A stretch of 64,000 nt of DNA from Aquisphaera insulae (GCF_011064615.1 NZ_JAALJH010000012.1:87835-151834), one strand, 5' to 3'; positions 32,010 through 41,278 are shown, counted from the stretch's first letter. Program-made: numbers and translations. The notes: generated by a model not told the origin, from the sequence alone.

Positions 32010-33979
32010 CGACGCTGGGAAGCATCCTCCGCGGCCATGCGGCACGCCTGACCGCCCTGGCGATCATCCTCCCCCTGTACGGCCTGGCGCGGCAGCCCGA
32101 GTCGTCGGGCACCGAGCTATCGCGCCTCGCGGGGCGGTTCCGGTTCGTCCGCCGACCTCTCCCCGAACCTCCGGGCGATCTCTCGCGGATCGTCCGCCCG
32201 GTCCATCCCAGCCTGAAGCGGATCGAGTCGTGGATCTCCTCGGTCGGCGCATCGGTCGCGCTCAATGACCTGGACGGCGACGGCCTGCCCAACGATGTCG
32301 CCTACGTGGACACGCGGGCCGACCGGGTCGTGATCGGGCCGGCCCCTGGCACTGGCGGGCGGTTCGAGCCTTTCGTCCTGGGTCCAGAGCCTTTGCGCCA
32401 CGACCCGGCCACGATGGCCCCCATGGGCTGCCTGCCCGGTGATCTCAATGAGGACGGCCTGATGGACATCCTGGTCTACTACTGGGGGCGTCCGCCCGTC
32501 GCATTCTTGCGGAAGCACGAGGGGGGACAGGCCGGGCGGCTCGCCAGGACAGGCTACGTGGCACGGGAGATCGCGCCGGAGGGAGGCCGATGGTTCACCA
32601 ATTCCGCCACGCTGGCCGATCTGGATGGCGACGGCCATGCCGACCTGATCGTCGGCAACTACTTCCCCGACGATGCCCATGTCCTGGACGCCCGGGCGGG
32701 GGGCGTGGAGGAGATGCAGCATTCGATGTCCCGCGCCGACAACGGCGGGCGCAAGCACCTGCTCCGCTGGGTTGACGCCGTGGGGGGGCCTGAGCCGACG
32801 GTCCGATTCGCGGACGTCGAAGGGGCGCTCGACGACCTTGGGGGGTACGGCTGGACGCTGGCCGTCGGAGCGGCGGATCTCGACGGCGACCTCCTGCCCG
32901 AGATCTACCTTGCCAACGACTTCGGCCCCGACCGGCTGCTGCACAATCGGTCCCGGCCCGGCGAGTTCCGCTTCTCCCTCCTGGAGGGACGGAGGACGCT
33001 CGCAACGCCCAGCTCCAAGGTCCTTGGCCGTGACTCCTTCAAGGGAATGGGTGTCGACTTCGGCGACCTGAACGGCGACGGGATCCTTGACATCTTCGTG
33101 AGCAACATCGCCGCCGACTATGCGCTGGAGGAGAGCCATTTCGCCTTCCTGGGCACCGGCGAGCTGGGGCGGATGGGAGAGGGCGTCGCCCCGTTCCATG
33201 ACGAGAGCGAGCGGCTCGGCCTGTCGCGCAGCTCGTGGGGCTGGGACGCGAAGCTCGCCGATTTCGACAACGACGGGGGCCCTGAGGTGATTCAGGCCCT
33301 CGGCTTCGTCCGAGGGACGGTCGATCGCTGGCCCGAGCTGCAGGAGCTGGCGATGGGCAACGACGTGTTCCTGCAAGATCCTCGGAACTGGCCTAGGTTC
33401 CAGCCCGGCGACGACCTCTGCGGCCATCCTCGCAATCTCTTCGCCGTTCGTGACGGCGGGGGGCGCTACCGGGACATCGCCTCGAGCCTGGGGCTGGAGG
33501 AGCCGGGCGTGAGCCGGGGGATTGCCGTCGCCGACATCGACGGCGACGGCAGGCTCGAATTCGCGGTCGCGAATCAATGGGCCCCCTCGTCGCTCTACGT
33601 CAACGAGGGCTCGCCCGCCGGTGCGTTCCTGGGACTGCACCTCCTGTTGCCGGTGGACCGGAGCCGGGACGGGCCGACCCGATCCCGGCCCGGCCATCCG
33701 GGCGTCGACATCTCCGGGCGTCCCGCGCTCGGGGCCGCCGCCCTCGTCGAGCTGCCCGACGGGCGCACGCTGAGAGGCCAGGTCGACGGCGGCAACGGCC
33801 ACTCGGGGAAGCGAAGCTCCGATCTGCACTTCGGGCTTGGCCCGCTCACGCCCGGGAGCGTGCTCAGGGTCGAGCTGAGCTGGCGTGACTCCGAGGGCCG
33901 GGTCCGTCGCGAGACGCTTCAGCTCGCCCCCGGCTGGCACAGCGTCCTCCTGAGAGGTCCTCAACGGGTGGTGGACTAA
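32006..33979 (+). CDS. unbV: UnbV: secreted FG-GAP / ASPIC-UnbV protein of the enediyne cassette
   Basis: A 657-residue protein beginning at 32006 within the unbL stop. An N-terminal hydrophobic segment (about 13-29) is a signal peptide or membrane anchor. The body is an integrin-like propeller with seven Asp-rich calcium loops, including DLDGDGLPND (about 88), DLNEDGLMDI (about 146), DLDGDGHADL (about 205), DLDGDLLPEI, DLNGDGILDI, DFDNDGGPEV and DIDGDGRLEF. The C-terminus carries the ASPIC/UnbV signature (RPALGAAALVELPDGRTLRG, then SDLHFGLG). This protein family takes half its name from the enediyne cassette gene. It is expected outside the cytoplasmic membrane. Role in warhead formation is genetically established for the family but mechanistically unclear. 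Confidence 0.9.
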   Translation: MTTLGSILRGHAARLTALAIILPLYGLARQPESSGTELSRLAGRFRFVRRPLPEPPGDLSRIVRPVHPSLKRIESWISSVGASVALNDLDGDGLPNDVAYVDTRADRVVIGPAPGTGGRFEPFVLGPEPLRHDPATMAPMGCLPGDLNEDGLMDILVYYWGRPPVAFLRKHEGGQAGRLARTGYVAREIAPEGGRWFTNSATLADLDGDGHADLIVGNYFPDDAHVLDARAGGVEEMQHSMSRADNGGRKHLLRWVDAVGGPEPTVRFADVEGALDDLGGYGWTLAVGAADLDGDLLPEIYLANDFGPDRLLHNRSRPGEFRFSLLEGRRTLATPSSKVLGRDSFKGMGVDFGDLNGDGILDIFVSNIAADYALEESHFAFLGTGELGRMGEGVAPFHDESERLGLSRSSWGWDAKLADFDNDGGPEVIQALGFVRGTVDRWPELQELAMGNDVFLQDPRNWPRFQPGDDLCGHPRNLFAVRDGGGRYRDIASSLGLEEPGVSRGIAVADIDGDGRLEFAVANQWAPSSLYVNEGSPAGAFLGLHLLLPVDRSRDGPTRSRPGHPGVDISGRPALGAAALVELPDGRTLRGQVDGGNGHSGKRSSDLHFGLGPLTPGSVLRVELSWRDSEGRVRRETLQLAPGWHSVLLRGPQRVVD

Positions 33980-33982
33980 CCA

Positions 33983-34951
33983 ATGCCAGCTTCCAACGGA
34001 TCGCCGAGCCTGCCGGGACGCCTGCCCGCGCTGCGTCGCTTCGCCGCGGCCATCACCATCCTGAATCTCCTTGGGCATCTCGTCCTCGGCTTCGAGCAAT
34101 CGTGGGCGCAGCCGCTGGTGGCGGTCGCGACGGCTTACGGCGTGGAGTTGCTGCTCGAGGCCGTGGGTGCCTGGGCCGAACGTCGACCGCCCCGGTTCCT
34201 CGGCGGGGGGCTGGCGCTCGTCGATTTCCTGCTCCCGTCGCACATCACCGGGCTGGCGATCTCGATGCTCCTCTACGCGAACGATCGTCTCTGGCCGATC
34301 GCCTTCGCGGCGGCGGTCGGCGTCGGCTCGAAGGTGCTGGTCCGCGTCCCCGTCGGGCGCGGGGCCCCCCATTGCCTCAACCCGTCGAACACGGGGATCG
34401 CCGTCACGCTGCTGCTGTTCCCCTGGGTCGGGATCGCCCCGCCCTACCAGTTCACGGAGAACCTCGAAGGGATGGGCGACTGGATCCTGCCGATGGTCAT
34501 CGTCGTGTCGGGGACCTTCCTGAACACCCGGTTCACCGGGAAGCTGCCGCTGATCCTGGGATGGCTCGGCGGCTTCTTCACCCAGGCGGCGGTGCGGAGC
34601 CTGCTCCTCGGCACGCCGCTCGTGGCCGCTTGCCTGCCGGCCACGGGGATGGCCTTCCTGCTATTCACGTTCTACATGGCCACCGACCCGGCGACGACTC
34701 CGACCGGGACGCGCGACCAGTTCGCCTTCGGAGCGGCGATCGCCGGGGTGTACGGCCTGTTGATGGCGGCACACGTGGTGTTTGGCCTGTTCTTCTCGCT
34801 GCTGGCGGTCTGCTCGATTCGGGGCGTGTGGCTGTTGCTGCTCGCCGCGCTGCGGGCGCCGGCGCCGTCGGCCGTGTCGTCGGTCGCGCCGTCGTCGTTG
34901 CCCGGCCGCCCCGTGATCGCACGGACGTCGTTATTAGAAGTGATGGAGTGA
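33983..34951 (+). CDS. unbU: UnbU: RnfD-like membrane protein of the enediyne cassette
   Basis: A 322-residue integral membrane protein with about eight hydrophobic helices. It shows the hallmarks of the RnfD/NqrB-related UnbU group: a GAPHCLNPSNTGIAVTLLLF motif, FPWVGIAPPYQFTEN and FYMATDPATTPTGTRDQFAFG near the C-terminal helices. RnfD/NqrB subunits carry covalently bound flavin and move electrons in membranes; whether UnbU is redox active is unknown. The NPSN and TDPATTP segments are diagnostic. Spacing is 3 nt after unbV and 2 nt before pksE, consistent with one operon. Together with UnbL and UnbV it is always found with enediyne synthases. Confidence 0.9.
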   Translation: MPASNGSPSLPGRLPALRRFAAAITILNLLGHLVLGFEQSWAQPLVAVATAYGVELLLEAVGAWAERRPPRFLGGGLALVDFLLPSHITGLAISMLLYANDRLWPIAFAAAVGVGSKVLVRVPVGRGAPHCLNPSNTGIAVTLLLFPWVGIAPPYQFTENLEGMGDWILPMVIVVSGTFLNTRFTGKLPLILGWLGGFFTQAAVRSLLLGTPLVAACLPATGMAFLLFTFYMATDPATTPTGTRDQFAFGAAIAGVYGLLMAAHVVFGLFFSLLAVCSIRGVWLLLLAALRAPAPSAVSSVAPSSLPGRPVIARTSLLEVME

Positions 34952-34953
34952 GC

Positions 34954-37900
34954 ATGTCACAGGCCATCGCCCTGGTCGGTCTTGGCTGCGTCTACCCCGA
35001 CGCGTGTTCGCCCGTCGAGCTCTGGGAGAACGTGCTGGCGGGGCGACGCGCGTTCCGTCGCCTGCCCCCGGAACGGCTCCGGGCGGAGGATTACTGGTCG
35101 GCCGACCGCGCCGCCGCCGATCGGACCTATTCGGTCCAGGCCGCGCTGATCGAGGGCTACGAGTTCGACCGCGTCGGCTTCCGGGTCTCGGGGGAGAGCT
35201 ACCGGACGGCGGACCTGGCGCACTGGCTGGCGCTGGACGTGGCCGCGAGGGCCCTGAAGGAGGCCGGGTTCGAAGGGGGGCGCGGCCTGCCGCGCGACGC
35301 CACCGGCGTGTTCCTGGGGAACACGCTGACCGGGGAGTTCTCGCGGGCACAGGCGCTGCGGCTCCGCTGGCCCTATGTCGGCCGGGTGGTCGAATCCGCC
35401 CTGAGCCGAGAGGGTTGGCCGCCGGAGCGTCGGCGGGACTTCCTGGGGCGGCTCGAGGTGCAATTCAAGGCGCCGTTCCCCCCCGTGTGGGAGGAGACCC
35501 TGGCCGGGGGCCTCTCGAACACCATCGCGGGCCGGATCTGCAACCATTTCGACTTCAAGGGGGGTGGCTACACGGTCGACGGGGCATGTGCATCCTCGCT
35601 GCTGGCGGTGGGCCATGCCTGCTCGGCCCTGGCCGCGGGCGACCTTGACGTCGCGCTCGCGGGCGGGGTCGACCTGAGCCTCGACCCGTTCGAGCTGGTC
35701 GGATTCGCCAAGGCCGGGGCGCTGGCCGAGGACGCGATGCGGGTCTATGACGCGCGAGCCGCCGGGTTCTGGCCGGGCGAGGGTTGCGGGGTCGTGGTGC
35801 TGATGAGGCTCGTCGATGCGATGGCTCGGCGCCTGCGGGTGATCGCGACCATCCGGGGCTGGGGTATCTCGTCCGACGGCCGGGGGGGGATCACGCGCCC
35901 GGAAGTCGAGGGGCAGCTCCTCGCGATCCGCCGGGCCTACCGCCGGGCCGGCTTCGGGATCGAGACGGTCTCCTACTTCGAGGGGCACGGCACCGGGACC
36001 GCTGTCGGCGACGCGACCGAGCTTCGTGCGTTGGGCCGCGCGATCCGCGAGGCCGCGGCCGAAGGCCCCCCGGCCGTCGTCGGCTCGATCAAGGCCAACA
36101 TCGGCCACACCAAGGCCGCGGCTGGCGTCGCGGGGCTGATCAAGGCGGCCACGGCCCTCGACGCCCAGCTCCTGCCGCCGACCACGGGCTGCGAGCAGCC
36201 CCATCCCGAGCTGACGGCCGACTCTCCGCCGCTTCGAATCCTGAAGAAGGGCCGGCCCTGGCCCGCCGACCGGCCGCTCCGGGCGGGCGTCAGCGCCATG
36301 GGCTTCGGGGGGATCAACGTCCACATCGTTCTCGAGTCGCCCGCCGGGGAGCGGCGTACGGGCATCCGGCCCCGCGAGGCGGCCGCGCTTCGCTCGGCCC
36401 AGGATGCGGAACTCTTCCTCCTGGGCGCGAAAGACAATGAAGGCCTGAGGGCCCGCGTCGATCATCTCCTGGCCTTCGCCCCGCGGCTGTCGCTGGCCGA
36501 GATGACCGACCTGGCGGCCCACCTGGCCGGTGAACTCGAAGAACGATCCGCCCGAGCGGCGATCGTGGCGTCGCGGCCCGATCAGCTTGCGTCGCGACTC
36601 GCGGCGCTGCGGGATCGGCTGCGAGTCGAGGACGCGCCCGAGGGCCGGGTCGAGCCGCGCTCCGGCGTCTTCCTCGGCATGGGCGCAACGCCGCCCCGCA
36701 TCGCGTTCCTCTTCCCCGGCCAGGGCTCCCCGGCGACGCTCGACGGCGGGGCCTGGACCCGGCGATTCCCGGCCGCGGCAGCCCGCTACAGCCTCGCGAT
36801 GCTCCCCGCGCGGGGCGACGTCCGCTCGACCGACCTGGCACAGCCGGCGATCGTCGCCGCGTCCCTGGTCGCGCTCGGCATCCTCCGCGAAACGGGGGTC
36901 GAGGCCGAGGTCGCCGTGGGCCATAGCCTGGGCGAGCTGGTCGCGCTCCACTGGGCCGGGAGCTTCGATGCCGACGCCGCGCTGCGGATCGCGACGGCCC
37001 GGGGGAGGGCCATGGCCGATCTCCCCGAGGGGGGCGGCGCGATGGCCAGCATCGGGGCGGAACGAGTCGAGGTCGAGGCCCTCCTCAATGGCGAGCCCGT
37101 CGTGATCGCCGGCCTGAACGCCCGGCGTCAGACGGTCGTCTCGGGGGCCGAGGACGCGGTGAACGCGGTTGCCGAGAAGGCCCGCCGGCGCGGATTCGCG
37201 GCGACCCGGCTGCCGGTCTCGCACGCCTTCCACTCGCCGATGGTGGCCAGCGCCGTCGGGCCGCTGGCGCGGGCCCTCGCTCGCGAGCCTGTCGGGACGT
37301 TGGAGCGGACCGTCATCTCGACCGTGACCGGTGCTCGACTCGCCCGCGACGTCGACGTCCGCGACCTGCTCGTCCGGCAGGTGACCGGCCCGGTCCGGTT
37401 CCTGGAGGCGATGGACGAGGCGGCCCCGGGGGTCGACCTCGGGATCGAAGTCGGGCCGGGCCGCGTGCTGACGGGGCTGGCCGGCGAGCTCTTCCCGGCG
37501 CCGGTCGTATCCGTCGAGGCCGGCTCGGAGTCCCTGGCCGGGCTGCTGACCGTTCTCGGGGCGGCCTTCGCCCTCGGGGCCGCGGTCAATCCGGCTCCAC
37601 TGTTCAAGGACCGACTGACGCGGCCCTTTCCGATCCCGTGGTCGCCGCGCTTCTTCATCAATCCTTGCGAACTGGCCCCGCTCCCCGAGCTGATGGCGGA
37701 TTCGCCCATTGGCCGGGATGCTCCCCTGCCCCCGGTCGAGTCGCCCGCGGTCGCCCCTCGCCGCGGGCCCACGGAGTCGGTCCTCGACCTGGTCCGTCGT
37801 CGGCTGGCGGCCCGGGCCGAGTTGCCCATGCTGTCCGTGCGGGAGGACAGCCGGCTGCTGAGCGACCTGCACCTGAACTCGATCACGGTGGGAGAGCTCG

Positions 37901-40770
37901 TGGCCGAGCTGGCCCGCGACGTGGACGTGGCGCCTCCGGTCGCGATGGGCGCGTATGCCAACGCTTCGGTCGCGGAGGTCGCGGGTGTTCTTGAGGATCT
38001 CGTCCGCGCGGGAGGCGGCGGGCATGAGGGACGGTCCGAGCCGTCCTGCCGCGGGGTCGCCACCTGGTTCCGGGCGTTCGCCCCCGTCCTGATCGAGCGG
38101 CCCATGGCGCGGCCGCGATCCGCCGGGCCATCGGGTCACTGGCAAGCGATCGCCGCCGGGCCCTGCGACTCGCTGGCGCGAGAGCTCGCGGAAGCCCTGT
38201 CCCGCGCGGGGGCCGGCAAGGGTCTGGTGACCTGCTTTCCTCCGGAGCCAGACGAGATCCACGTCGGGCTCTTGCTGCAAGCGGCAAGGGCCCTCCTGGC
38301 GGAGCCGGAGATGAGCCGGTTCGTGCTCGTCCAGCATCAGGGCGGAGCCGCCTCGTTCGCCCGCACCGTCCAGCAGGAGCTCCCGCGGCTGGCAACCCGC
38401 GTGGTGGACCTGCCATTCGGTGACCCCCGATCGTTGGAATGGGTCGTCGCCGAGGCACGGGCGGCTTCCGTGCCCGGATTTTCCGAGGTTCGCTATGACC
38501 GTCACGGCCGGCGCCTGGAGCCCGCCTTGCGCCCGCTCCCTCCGATCGGGGATGCCCCGTGCGTCCCGCTGACTCCCGACGACGTCCTGCTCGTGACCGG
38601 GGGTGGCAAGGGGATCGCCGCGGAGTGCGGCCTGGCGCTCGCGCGGGAATCGGGCGTCCGCCTCGCCCTGATGGGCCGCTCGGACCCGTCCTCCGACCGG
38701 GACCTCGCGGCCAACCTCGAGCGGATGGCCGCGTCGGGCGTCGTCTTCCGCTACGTCGCGGCCGACGTCGCGGACGCGGACGCCGTGCGGGCGGCCGTTC
38801 GCCGGGCGGAGTCCGCGCTCGGGCCGATCACATCCGTCCTGCACGGGGCCGGGATCAACGTACCCCGGCTCCTCCCCGCGCTGGACGAAGCGGCCTTCAC
38901 GCGGACGCTCGCGCCCAAGATCCGGGGCATGCGGAACATCCTCGCCGCCATCCCGGGGGACCGCCTCAGGCTGCTGGTGACATTCGGCTCGATTATCGCG
39001 CGGACGGGGATGGAAGGCGAGGCCGACTATGCCGTTTCGAACGAATGGCTGGCGCGGCTCACCGAGCGATTCCAGGAGCGGCATCCGGCCTGCCACTGCC
39101 TTGCGCTCGAGTGGTCCGTCTGGGCGGGCCTTGGCATGGGGGATCGGCTGGGGCGGGTCGAGTCCCTGGTCGGGCGGGGCATCACGGCCATCCCGCCGGA
39201 TGAGGGCGTCTCCCTTTTCCGTCGCCTGGTGTCTGTCCGCCAGTCGGCGGTCTCGCTCGTGGTCGCGGGCCGATTCGGGAACCGCCCGATCCTGCCGCTG
39301 GAAGGGGCGGACCTTCCCCTGCTTCGGTTCCTGGAGGAACCCCGGGTGGACTATCCCGGCGTGGAGCTGATCGCGGACGCGACCCTCTCGCCGGACACGG
39401 ACCCTTACCTCGACGATCACGTCTTCCGCGGTGAACGTCTCTTCCCCGCGGTGATGGGCCTTGAGGCCATGGCGCAGGTCGCGATGGCCTTGCTTCGGAC
39501 GACCGAGCCCCCCGTCTTCGAGGATGTGCGGTTCGACCGTCCCGTCGTCGTGTCCGAGGGTCAGCCGGCCGTGATCCGGATCGCGGCCCTGGTCACGGAG
39601 CCGGGTCGGGTCGATGTGGTGCTTCGATGTCACTCGACGGCGTTCCAGCTCGATCATTTCGGGGCGACCTGCCGGTTCGGCGTCGAGCGCGGGCCTCGAT
39701 CCGATGAGGGGCCGAGCCTCGATCGGGACGAGGACCCCCCTGCCCTCTCGATCGAGCCGCAGTCGGAACTCTACGGGCATCTCCTCTTCCAGGGCGGACG
39801 ATTTCGCCGCCTCAAGGGATACCGACGGCTTCGGTCGAAGGGGTGCACGGCCATGATCGCCGGCGCCGGTGTGGAGGAATGGTTCCGCGGCTATCTCCCG
39901 GCCGAGCGAGTGCTCGGCGATCCCGGCGTGCGGGATGCCGCGGTCCACGCGGTCCAGGCTTGCATGCCCCAGGCGACCATCCTCCCCATCGGCGTCGACC
40001 GGATCGTGCCCGGCAGCTCTCCCCTGGGCGGCCCATGCCTCGTGACGGCGACGGAGCGCTCCGACCGAGGGGACGTGCTGGTCTACGACCTGGAGATGAT
40101 CGACGAGGACGGCCAGTTCCTGGAGCGCTGGGAGGGACTGGCCTTGCGCGTGGTCGAGCGAGGCGAACCCAGTGCCGACTGGCCGGAGCCCCTGCTGGGC
40201 CCTTACCTGGAGCGGCGGATGAGATCGCTCGTCCCCGGGTGGCAAGTCGCGGTGGGGATCGAGCGCGACGTCCGGCCTGGCCGCCGCGACCGGAGCGATG
40301 GGCTCCTGCGCCGCCTTCGCGGCGATTCCTCGCCGATCGCGAGGCGCCCGGACGGCAAGCCCGAGGTCGCCGGCGGCGGGGCTTCGGCGTCACACGCAGG
40401 GGGCCTGACGCTCGGAGTCACGGGGCCGGGCACGATCGCGTGCGACCTGGAGTCGTGCTCGCCGCGCCCGGCCTCGGCCTGGCGCGACCTGCTGGGTCCG
40501 GATCGCTGGGACCTCGCGCGGCTCATCGTTCGCGAGAGCCGCGAGCCGGAGGACCTCGCCGCGACCCGAGTGTGGGTCGCGGCCGAGTGCCTGATCAAGG
40601 CCGGCGCGGAGCCGGCGGCCCCCCTCGTGTTGAGGCCGCCGGTCGACGGCCGGGCCGTGCTGATGGGCTCGGGACGCTTCCTGATCGCGACGTTCGTCCT
40701 TCCCGACCGGGGCGGGAAGGAGCCCTGGGTTGTGGGACTGCTGACGAGGCCCGACGATGCACGCGTATGA
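34954..40770 (+). CDS. pksE: PksE: iterative enediyne polyketide synthase (KS-AT-ACP-KR-DH-PPTase)
   Basis: A 1938-residue megasynthase, the usual length for enediyne PKSs. The start at 34954 follows TGGAG. KS: Cys212 in DGACASSL, His345 in EGHGTGT and His385 in NIGHTKAA, a complete triad. AT: FPGQGS at 588-592, Ser658 in GHSLGE and His760 in HAFHSP. ACP: one domain with Ser976 in DLHLNSITVGEL as phosphopantetheine site. KR: GGGKGI at 1216-1221, Ser1346, Tyr1359 and Asn1363. DH hotdog: His1489 in DDHVFRGERLFPA. The C-terminal domain is an integrated phosphopantetheinyl transferase: Asp1831-x-Glu1833 and WVAAECLIKAG with Glu1878 and Lys1882. It would self-activate and make a linear polyene iteratively. 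There is no enoyl reductase, as expected. The single ACP and the order distinguish it from PUFA synthases. Confidence 0.95.
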   Translation: MSQAIALVGLGCVYPDACSPVELWENVLAGRRAFRRLPPERLRAEDYWSADRAAADRTYSVQAALIEGYEFDRVGFRVSGESYRTADLAHWLALDVAARALKEAGFEGGRGLPRDATGVFLGNTLTGEFSRAQALRLRWPYVGRVVESALSREGWPPERRRDFLGRLEVQFKAPFPPVWEETLAGGLSNTIAGRICNHFDFKGGGYTVDGACASSLLAVGHACSALAAGDLDVALAGGVDLSLDPFELVGFAKAGALAEDAMRVYDARAAGFWPGEGCGVVVLMRLVDAMARRLRVIATIRGWGISSDGRGGITRPEVEGQLLAIRRAYRRAGFGIETVSYFEGHGTGTAVGDATELRALGRAIREAAAEGPPAVVGSIKANIGHTKAAAGVAGLIKAATALDAQLLPPTTGCEQPHPELTADSPPLRILKKGRPWPADRPLRAGVSAMGFGGINVHIVLESPAGERRTGIRPREAAALRSAQDAELFLLGAKDNEGLRARVDHLLAFAPRLSLAEMTDLAAHLAGELEERSARAAIVASRPDQLASRLAALRDRLRVEDAPEGRVEPRSGVFLGMGATPPRIAFLFPGQGSPATLDGGAWTRRFPAAAARYSLAMLPARGDVRSTDLAQPAIVAASLVALGILRETGVEAEVAVGHSLGELVALHWAGSFDADAALRIATARGRAMADLPEGGGAMASIGAERVEVEALLNGEPVVIAGLNARRQTVVSGAEDAVNAVAEKARRRGFAATRLPVSHAFHSPMVASAVGPLARALAREPVGTLERTVISTVTGARLARDVDVRDLLVRQVTGPVRFLEAMDEAAPGVDLGIEVGPGRVLTGLAGELFPAPVVSVEAGSESLAGLLTVLGAAFALGAAVNPAPLFKDRLTRPFPIPWSPRFFINPCELAPLPELMADSPIGRDAPLPPVESPAVAPRRGPTESVLDLVRRRLAARAELPMLSVREDSRLLSDLHLNSITVGELVAELARDVDVAPPVAMGAYANASVAEVAGVLEDLVRAGGGGHEGRSEPSCRGVATWFRAFAPVLIERPMARPRSAGPSGHWQAIAAGPCDSLARELAEALSRAGAGKGLVTCFPPEPDEIHVGLLLQAARALLAEPEMSRFVLVQHQGGAASFARTVQQELPRLATRVVDLPFGDPRSLEWVVAEARAASVPGFSEVRYDRHGRRLEPALRPLPPIGDAPCVPLTPDDVLLVTGGGKGIAAECGLALARESGVRLALMGRSDPSSDRDLAANLERMAASGVVFRYVAADVADADAVRAAVRRAESALGPITSVLHGAGINVPRLLPALDEAAFTRTLAPKIRGMRNILAAIPGDRLRLLVTFGSIIARTGMEGEADYAVSNEWLARLTERFQERHPACHCLALEWSVWAGLGMGDRLGRVESLVGRGITAIPPDEGVSLFRRLVSVRQSAVSLVVAGRFGNRPILPLEGADLPLLRFLEEPRVDYPGVELIADATLSPDTDPYLDDHVFRGERLFPAVMGLEAMAQVAMALLRTTEPPVFEDVRFDRPVVVSEGQPAVIRIAALVTEPGRVDVVLRCHSTAFQLDHFGATCRFGVERGPRSDEGPSLDRDEDPPALSIEPQSELYGHLLFQGGRFRRLKGYRRLRSKGCTAMIAGAGVEEWFRGYLPAERVLGDPGVRDAAVHAVQACMPQATILPIGVDRIVPGSSPLGGPCLVTATERSDRGDVLVYDLEMIDEDGQFLERWEGLALRVVERGEPSADWPEPLLGPYLERRMRSLVPGWQVAVGIERDVRPGRRDRSDGLLRRLRGDSSPIARRPDGKPEVAGGGASASHAGGLTLGVTGPGTIACDLESCSPRPASAWRDLLGPDRWDLARLIVRESREPEDLAATRVWVAAECLIKAGAEPAAPLVLRPPVDGRAVLMGSGRFLIATFVLPDRGGKEPWVVGLLTRPDDARV

Positions 40771-41188
40771 ATACCGACACGTCGTGGGGTTCGAGGAAAC
40801 CAACCTGGTCGGGAATGTCTATTACGTGAACCACCTGCGATGGCAGGGGCGGTGTCGCGAGTTGTTCCTGCGGGACCACGCCCCCGGCATCCTCGCCGAG
40901 ATGGGACGCGGCCTCGCCTTCGTCACCGTCCACGTCCACTGCGACTACTTCCAGGAGCTGCACGCCCTGGACGAGATCACGATCCGGATGGAGCTGGCGT
41001 CGCAGTCTCAGAATCGATTGTCGATGCGATTCGAGTACTTCCTGGCCATCGACGGCCGGGAAGAGCTCATCGCCCGCGGCGAGCAGCAGATTGCCTGCAT
41101 GCGCCGTGAAGGCCCCAGGATGGTGCCGGTCCCGCTCCCCGCGGAATTGCAGGAAGCGCTCCGCCTGTTCGCCTCGGCCCGCCCGTAG
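40757..41188 (+). CDS. tebC: TebC: enediyne hotdog thioesterase (SgcE10/CalE7/DynE7-like)
   Basis: A 143-residue single hotdog domain. It overlaps the end of pksE by 14 nt. The N-terminus FEETNLVGNVYYVNHLRWQG followed by RCRELFL is the signature of enediyne thioesterases that release the polyene from the PKS. By comparison with CalE7, Asn16 and Arg34 are candidate catalytic residues; the family lacks the acidic residue used by ordinary 4-hydroxybenzoyl-CoA thioesterases. Further conserved parts are VHVHCDYFQELHALDEITIR and FEYFLAIDGR. The gene closes the cassette, 90 nt before a convergent kinase gene, and a hairpin follows at 41202. Confidence 0.93.
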   Translation: MHAYEYRHVVGFEETNLVGNVYYVNHLRWQGRCRELFLRDHAPGILAEMGRGLAFVTVHVHCDYFQELHALDEITIRMELASQSQNRLSMRFEYFLAIDGREELIARGEQQIACMRREGPRMVPVPLPAELQEALRLFASARP

Positions 41189-41201
41189 CATGCTGTGCGA
41201 A

Positions 41202-41218
41202 GGCCGGGCGACCCGGCC
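41202..41218. terminator. Perfect 7-bp hairpin after the enediyne cassette
   Basis: GGCCGGG (41202-41208) pairs with CCCGGCC (41212-41218) over a 3-nt loop, 13 nt after the tebC stop, between convergent genes. There is no T-tract. Position suggests a bidirectional terminator; strength is unknown. Confidence 0.45.
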
Positions 41219-41278
41219 CTCCCGCGGCGAGCGGTCATCCGACCCGGGACCTTGGGCCGGCGGCCGATCACCGATCGC

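Noticed and set aside
34102..34953. Upstream in-frame extension of pksE
   Set aside because: It overlaps unbU entirely and reads as low-complexity; ATG 34954 has a binding site and matches the KS beginning.
34957..40245. Very long minus-strand open frame opposite pksE
   Set aside because: High-GC antisense artefact. The plus strand carries complete, ordered PKS domains with catalytic motifs; the minus translation is low-complexity and Arg/Gly-rich with no domain.
34954..40770. PksE as a PUFA or heterocyst-glycolipid type synthase
   Set aside because: PUFA synthases have tandem ACPs and separate subunits. Here there is one ACP, an integrated C-terminal PPTase and the companion genes unbL, unbV, unbU and tebC.
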